Assembly (NCBI GenBank): GCA_016711325.1
Contig: JADJTH010000001.1
Span: 496,001-560,000 of the forward strand
Direction: 5' to 3'
From: Nigerium sp.
GTDB taxonomy: Bacteria > Actinomycetota > Actinomycetes > Propionibacteriales > Propionibacteriaceae
DNA: 64,000 bases
The first letter of the stretch is position 1. Every line of letters starts with the position of its first letter. This document shows positions 59,317-64,000 of the stretch, piece after piece. Under the pieces are notes generated by a model that made no database searches, was not told the DNA's origin, and saw only the letters and a program-made list of their open reading frames with translations. A program made the position numbers and the translations under genes.

Positions 59317-60843
59317 GTGGCGGCGATGCTGGTGCGAGGCGCGCGACTCGCCGGGCTCGACGGCGAGGCCGCGCGGGCCGCCGACGTGCGCATCCGCGAC
59401 GGGCTCGTCGCCGAGGTCGGGCCGGGCCTGCGCGCGGCGGGCGATCCGGTGCTGGACGCCGCGGGCGGCTGGCTGATCCCGGGGCTGTGGGATGCCCACG
59501 TGCACGCCACGCAGTGGGTCCGCTCGCTGGATTGGATCGACATTTCCGGCTGCGCCGGTCCCGAGCAGGCCTGCGCCCGGATCGCCGGAGCCCTCGTGTC
59601 GCGGCCCGACGACGGACGCCTGGTGACCGCGTCCGGGTTCCGCACCACCGCCTGGCCCCGGCCCGGAACCGTGGCAGAACTGGACGCCGTCACCGGCGGC
59701 CGTCCGGTGCTCGCGATCTCGGGGGACGCGCACAGCGGGTGGCTGAACTCGGCGGCGTCGGCGATGCTCGGAGTGCCACCGCGCGCGGGTCCGCTCACCG
59801 AGAACGACTGGTTCGCGCTCGCCGCGCGGATCAACGCGCTGCCCGAGGCCCAGCCGACGGACGCCGACCTCGCCGCCGCGGTGGCGAAACTGAGCGCCCG
59901 CGGGCTGGTCGGCGTGGTCGATGTCGAGTTCTCCGACGCCTTCGTCGCGTGGCCGCGCCGGGTTGCGGCCGGCATGCGCGCGCTGCGGGTGCGCACCGGG
60001 GTCTACCCGCATCAGCTCGACGAGGTGCTCGCCCGCGGCTGGCGGACGGGCGACCCGCTGCCGGGCTGCGGATCTCTGGTGACCATGGGGCCGCTCAAGG
60101 TCATCTTCGACGGCTCACTGGGCACGCGCACCGCGTGGTGCTGCGCGCCTTACGTGGGGGCGTTGCCCGGCGACCCGCACCCGGCGGGCGCGCCCAACTA
60201 CGACCGCGCGACACTGGCCTGGCTGCTCGCGCGGGCACGCGGCGGCGGGCTGAGCGTCGCGGTGCACGCCATCGGCGACCGGGCGAACGAGGTGGCGCTC
60301 GAGGTGCTCGCCGAGGTCGGCGTCCGGGGCTCGATCGAGCACGCGCAACTGCTGCGCCGCGCCGATGTTCCCCGGTTCGCGGCACTGGGGGTCACGGCGT
60401 CCGTGCAGCCCGCCCACCTGCTCGACGACCGCGACATGGCCGACGACGTGTGGGCCGACCGCACCGGGCGGGCGTTCCTGGCGCGCTCGCTGCTCGACGC
60501 GGGCGCCACGCTGGCGCTGGGGTCGGACGCCCCGGTCGCCGATCCAGATCCGTGGCTCGCGATCGCCGCGGCCGTCCATCGCAGCGGCGACGACCGGCCG
60601 GCCTGGTGTCCCGAGGAGTCGCTGACGCCTCGCGAGGCGCTCGCCGCGTCCGTCGACGGCCGGCGAATTGTCGTGGGGGCACCGGGCGACGTCGTGGTGC
60701 TGGGCGCCGATCCGCTGCGGACGGCCCCGACCACCGCCGAGACCGCCGCTCGACTGCGGGCGATGCCCGTGCGCGCAACCGTGGTGGCCGGGCACCTCAC
60801 GCACCTGGCCGCCGGCCGACCTGCTCCAGGGGGCGCCGCGTGA
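59317..60843 (+). CDS. Amidohydrolase family 3 protein (YtcJ-like)
   Basis: 508 residues. The metal-binding start of the barrel is LWDAHVHATQW, SVAVHAIGDRANEVAL carries another ligand, and LGSDAPVADPDPW holds the last Asp. The family hydrolyses amide or imine bonds in diverse compounds, and the substrate is unknown here. The GTG at 59317 follows GAGGAGG, with an ATG at 59326 as alternative. The stop overlaps the helicase GTG (GTGA), so the two are co-translated. Confidence 0.85.
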   Translation: MAAMLVRGARLAGLDGEAARAADVRIRDGLVAEVGPGLRAAGDPVLDAAGGWLIPGLWDAHVHATQWVRSLDWIDISGCAGPEQACARIAGALVSRPDDGRLVTASGFRTTAWPRPGTVAELDAVTGGRPVLAISGDAHSGWLNSAASAMLGVPPRAGPLTENDWFALAARINALPEAQPTDADLAAAVAKLSARGLVGVVDVEFSDAFVAWPRRVAAGMRALRVRTGVYPHQLDEVLARGWRTGDPLPGCGSLVTMGPLKVIFDGSLGTRTAWCCAPYVGALPGDPHPAGAPNYDRATLAWLLARARGGGLSVAVHAIGDRANEVALEVLAEVGVRGSIEHAQLLRRADVPRFAALGVTASVQPAHLLDDRDMADDVWADRTGRAFLARSLLDAGATLALGSDAPVADPDPWLAIAAAVHRSGDDRPAWCPEESLTPREALAASVDGRRIVVGAPGDVVVLGADPLRTAPTTAETAARLRAMPVRATVVAGHLTHLAAGRPAPGGAA

Positions 60844-63131
60844 CGCTCCCCCGTTGGCTCGCCGAATCCGACCACCTGGCCCACGCGCACCACCGTCCCG
60901 CCCGTGCGGGGCGGGCGGTGGCCTGGCCGGACTGGGTGTCGGCGCCGGTCCGCGAGGCGTTCGCGGCGCGGGGCATCGACCGGCCGTGGGCCCACCAGAT
61001 CGCGGCGGCACAGGCGGCCGTCGAGGGCAGGCACGTGGCGCTGGCGACGGGTACGGCATCGGGCAAGTCGCTGGCCTTTCTGCTGCCGGTGCTCGCGTCG
61101 GGGCTGGACGGCGTCGTCGCCGCCGCGGCGCGCGTCGAGCGGTCCGGTGCGGCGTCCGGGCTCCGGGTGGCCGCCCGTCCGAGCGCGCTCTACCTGGCGC
61201 CGACGAAGGCGCTCGCCCACGACCAGGTGCGCTCGTGCGAGGCGCTGGGGCTCAAGGGCTGGAGGGTCTCGACGCTCGACGGCGACTCCGACCCCGACGA
61301 GCGCCGGTTCGCGCGCGAATTCGCCCACTACGTGCTCACCAACCCTGACATGCTGCACCGCAGCATCCTTCCCCACCACGCACGCTACGCCCGGCTTCTC
61401 GGCGGCCTCACCCACGTGGTGGTGGACGAGGCGCACCGCTACAAGGGGCTGTTCGGTGCCCACGTGGCAGCGGTGCTGCGCCGTCTGCGGAGGCTCGCCC
61501 ACCATTACGGCGCCCACCCGGCGTTCGTGTGCGCGTCGGCGACGGTCTCCGCGCCCGAGGCCGTGGCGTCCGCGCTGATCGGCAGCGACGAGGTGGTGGC
61601 CATCACCGACGACGCCGCACCGCGGCCCGCCCTCGACGTCGCGCTGCTCAAGCCGACGCCGAGCCTCACCGAAACGACCGCGGCGCTGCTCGCCGCGTTC
61701 GCGCGCGACGGGCAAGCGCTCGCGTTCACGACGTCGCGAGTGCAGGCCGAATTGGTGGCGATGCGCGCCAAGGAGTTGGCCGCCGACCCGGCGACCATCG
61801 CCGCCTACCGCGGCGGGTACCTGGCGGACGACCGCCGCGCGATCGAGGCCGCGCTGTCGTCGGGCCGGCTGCGCGGGGTGGCGTCGACGAACGCGCTCGA
61901 GTTGGGCATCGACATCGCGGGGATGGACGCCGTGGTGACCGCGGGCTTCCCGGGCACGCTGGCCGCCTTCTGGCAGCAGGCCGGGCGCGCGGGCCGCGCC
62001 GGACGCGAGGCCGTGGCGGTGCTGGCCGCGCGCGAGGATCCGCTGGACGCCTACCTGGTCGAGCATCCGTCGCTGATCTTCGACGCCCCGGTCGAGCGGA
62101 CGATCGTGCCCACCGACAACCCGTTCGTGCTCGGCCCGCACCTGTGCGCGGCCGCCCAGGAGCGCCCGCTGACCGAGGCGGACGCCCGGTGGTTCGGGCC
62201 CGACACCGTCGCGCTGGCCGAACGGCTGACCACGCAGGGGGCGCTGCGGCGGCGTCCGTTGGGCTGGTTCTGGACGCACCCGGTGCGCGCGGTCGATTCG
62301 ATCGACCTGCGCTCGAGCCAGGGCAAGGCCGTCGAGGTGGTGGACGACGCGACGGGCCGGGTGATCGGGCAGGTCGATCCGGGGGCGGCTGACCGGACGC
62401 TGCACCCCGAGGCCGTCTACGTGCATCAGGGCGAGACGTGGCTGGTCGACCGGCTCGACCTCACCGACAAGGTCGCGCTGGTGCATCGGGCCGATCCGGC
62501 GTACTTCACGCAGCCGCAGACCCTCGCGGGGGTACGGATCCTCCGCACCGAACGGTCGCGCCCGCTGGGGCTGGGCACCGTTCATGCCGGCACGGTCGAG
62601 CTGTCGGGCCGGGTGGTGGGCTACCTGCGTCGCGACGCCGAGACGGGCGAGGTGTGGGACTCGACGCCACTGGAGTTCCCCGAACGGCTGATGACGACCC
62701 GCGCCACCTGGTGGACTCTGCCCGACCGCGCGATCGGCGCGCTCGACCTCGACCTGGTCGATCTGCCGGGCGCGATCCACGCCGCCGAGCACACGGCGAT
62801 CGGCCTACTGCCCGCGTTCGTGCCGTGCGACCGCTGGGACATCGGCGGCCTGTCCAGCCCGCTGCACCCCGACACGGGCATGACGACGGTCTTCGTGCAC
62901 GACGGTTTGCCTGGCGGATCGGGCATCGCCGATCGCGGCTTCGCGCTCGCCGAGACCTGGTGGGCGGCCACACTCGACCGGCTGCGCACCTGTCCGTGCG
63001 CGGACGGCTGCCCGGCCTGCGTCGTGTCACCGAAGTGCGGCAACGGCAACCAGCCTCTCGACAAGGCCGGCGCCGCCGCGGTGCTCGGCGCGCTCGTCGA
63101 GACGTCCGCCAGGTGTGGGGTGCTCCCGTGA
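60840..63131 (+). CDS. DEAD/DEAH box helicase with C-terminal DUF1998 zinc domain
   Basis: 763 residues. Walker A is ATGTASGKSLAF near residue 70, and DEAH occurs in VVVDEAHRYKG. The helicase C-terminal motif includes QQAGRAGRAGR. The DUF1998 domain at the end has four Cys (CPCADGCPACVVSPKCG) that probably bind zinc. The counterpart is Rv3649 and the SftH/MrfA-type helicases, which unwind DNA with 3'-5' polarity and act in DNA repair in some bacteria. The start is GTG 60840, overlapping the amidohydrolase stop. Confidence 0.9.
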   Translation: MTLPRWLAESDHLAHAHHRPARAGRAVAWPDWVSAPVREAFAARGIDRPWAHQIAAAQAAVEGRHVALATGTASGKSLAFLLPVLASGLDGVVAAAARVERSGAASGLRVAARPSALYLAPTKALAHDQVRSCEALGLKGWRVSTLDGDSDPDERRFAREFAHYVLTNPDMLHRSILPHHARYARLLGGLTHVVVDEAHRYKGLFGAHVAAVLRRLRRLAHHYGAHPAFVCASATVSAPEAVASALIGSDEVVAITDDAAPRPALDVALLKPTPSLTETTAALLAAFARDGQALAFTTSRVQAELVAMRAKELAADPATIAAYRGGYLADDRRAIEAALSSGRLRGVASTNALELGIDIAGMDAVVTAGFPGTLAAFWQQAGRAGRAGREAVAVLAAREDPLDAYLVEHPSLIFDAPVERTIVPTDNPFVLGPHLCAAAQERPLTEADARWFGPDTVALAERLTTQGALRRRPLGWFWTHPVRAVDSIDLRSSQGKAVEVVDDATGRVIGQVDPGAADRTLHPEAVYVHQGETWLVDRLDLTDKVALVHRADPAYFTQPQTLAGVRILRTERSRPLGLGTVHAGTVELSGRVVGYLRRDAETGEVWDSTPLEFPERLMTTRATWWTLPDRAIGALDLDLVDLPGAIHAAEHTAIGLLPAFVPCDRWDIGGLSSPLHPDTGMTTVFVHDGLPGGSGIADRGFALAETWWAATLDRLRTCPCADGCPACVVSPKCGNGNQPLDKAGAAAVLGALVETSARCGVLP

Positions 63132-64000
63132 CCGGGCCGCCGGGGCCGCCTCACCGCGCGACTCGCTCCGAGGGCGGGGACCATCCCCGCGGGGGCCATC
63201 CCGGCGGTGCCGCTCACGCTGGCGGGCGGCGTCCGGTGCATCCCCGAGTACGGGAGGCGACACCGCGGTGGGTGCTGCTCATGTCGGTGGCGCTCGCGTG
63301 GGCGGCGGCGCTGGCGACGGCGATGCTGTTCGTGCGGGTCGGTGTCGCGATCGATGCGGGCGGCGTGCCGTCCGGCCCGTTGGCAGGCATGATCGCGCTG
63401 GCGTTCCTGGCCGCCGCGTGCACGGGCGTGGGGGCATGGTTCAGCCAGTGGGCCGACTCCGAGGCGGAGCGCCGGATGCGCCGCGCCGTGGTGAGCCGGG
63501 TGTTCGACCAGGGCGTGACCGGCGCCTCGGGCCGGTCGGGCGAGCTGCTGTCGCTGGCCACGGACGCCGTGGAGCGCGCCGCCCACTACCGGGCGGGTTT
63601 CCTCGGGCCGATCGCGGGCGCGCTGACGACGCCGCTGCTGGTGCTCGCCGTCATGGCGATCGGGGTGGACGCCGTCACGGCGGGCCGGCTGGCGTTGCTC
63701 GTGCTGCTGGTGCCGCCCGTGATCGGCGGCTTCCAGAGGCTGGCGCGGCCGATCGGCGCCGCGTACCGGCGCACGCAGGGTCGGCTCACCGCCGGCTTCC
63801 TGGAGGCGATCCAGGCGATGGAGACGCTCGTCTACGCGCGCGCCGCCGAGCGGACCGGCGTCGAGCTGGCCCGCCGCGGCGAGGAGCATCGCCTGGGCCT
63901 GATGCGGGTGCTGGCGGGCAACCAGCTGCTGATCTTCGTGGTGGACGCCGCGTTCTCGCTGACGGTCGTCGTCGCGGCCGCGGTCATCGCGACGACCCGC
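63128..64000 (+). CDS. ABC exporter membrane domain, cut by window edge (CydD-like)
   Basis: The start is probably GTG 63128, overlapping the helicase stop as GTGA. An ATG at 63281 would omit a Gly/Pro/His-rich leader. About 290 residues are visible: two or more membrane helix pairs of an ABC type-I exporter, with QGRLTAGFLEAIQAMETLVYARA as the typical intracellular coupling segment. This resembles CydD, which with CydC exports cysteine or glutathione-like thiols. The ATPase domain lies beyond the window, so the family is provisional. Confidence 0.65.
   Translation, partial: MTGPPGPPHRATRSEGGDHPRGGHPGGAAHAGGRRPVHPRVREATPRWVLLMSVALAWAAALATAMLFVRVGVAIDAGGVPSGPLAGMIALAFLAAACTGVGAWFSQWADSEAERRMRRAVVSRVFDQGVTGASGRSGELLSLATDAVERAAHYRAGFLGPIAGALTTPLLVLAVMAIGVDAVTAGRLALLVLLVPPVIGGFQRLARPIGAAYRRTQGRLTAGFLEAIQAMETLVYARAAERTGVELARRGEEHRLGLMRVLAGNQLLIFVVDAAFSLTVVVAAAVIATTR

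Noticed and set aside
59487..63131. A 1214-codon frame merging the amidohydrolase region with the helicase
   Set aside because: The first part overlaps the amidohydrolase in another frame and is Arg-rich shadow sequence. The helicase begins at GTG 60840.

Overview
The window reads as a continuous piece of chromosome from a high-GC actinobacterium (Actinomycetota). By eye the GC content is about 70%. GTG starts are common, and most genes lie in tightly overlapping operons. Lineage markers are mycothiol synthase and mycothione reductase, Lsr2, the 33-residue ribosomal protein bS22, a System II (ResB/CcsB) cytochrome c maturation operon, and DisA/RadA. Blocks follow the order known from Mycobacterium tuberculosis (Rv0500 region, Rv0525-0529, Rv0811-0821, Rv3585-3649). 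I would guess Propionibacteriales or a related order, but the sequence alone does not fix the genus. I see no integrase, transposase, CRISPR array or prophage, and no gene-free stretch longer than 300 bases.

Layout. 0-6.4 kb: lipoprotein fragment, nitrobindin-like protein, YgfZ, MshD, mycothione reductase, GH3 lipoprotein, DUF2510 protein. 6.4-10.6 kb: pstSCAB with an upstream PHO box. 10.6-16 kb: MutT1-type Nudix/phosphatase fusion, then the cytochrome c maturation operon (histidine phosphatase-resA-ccdA-resB-ccsB). 16-20 kb: asd-proC, then bS22 and a glutaredoxin-like protein, plus a CPBP protease and a TIM-barrel epimerase. 20-28 kb: VOC protein, DUF4190 protein, mutY, disA, radA, clpC, lsr2. 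28-38 kb: an unknown coiled-coil membrane protein, ftsH-folE-folP-folB-folK-DUF3180, hpt, tilS, a zinc metalloprotease and dacB. 38-42 kb: ppa, adenosine deaminase family protein, DUF2207 protein. 42-47.4 kb: the branched-chain amino acid transporter livKHMGF. 47.5-64 kb: PIG-L deacetylase, Nudix, tRNA-Thr(CGU), DoxX, holB, tmk, catalase, topA, HtrA-like protease, methyltransferase, amidohydrolase, DEAD/DEAH helicase and a truncated ABC exporter.

Themes. Redox defence (mycothiol genes, catalase, thioredoxin-like proteins) sits beside genome maintenance (MutT1, MutY, DisA, RadA, TopA), proteostasis (ClpC, FtsH) and nutrient uptake (Pst, Liv). Two sequence-level signals stand out. At least thirteen genes carry a TANNNT box exactly 6-7 nt before the start codon, which predicts leaderless mRNAs and corrects several starts. 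The heptamer GGACGCC/GGCGTCC is strongly over-represented on both strands. Three genes between 50.4 and 57.3 kb (holB, catalase, HtrA-like protease) each carry a single-base frameshift. Sequencing error is the likeliest cause, at least for the essential holB.
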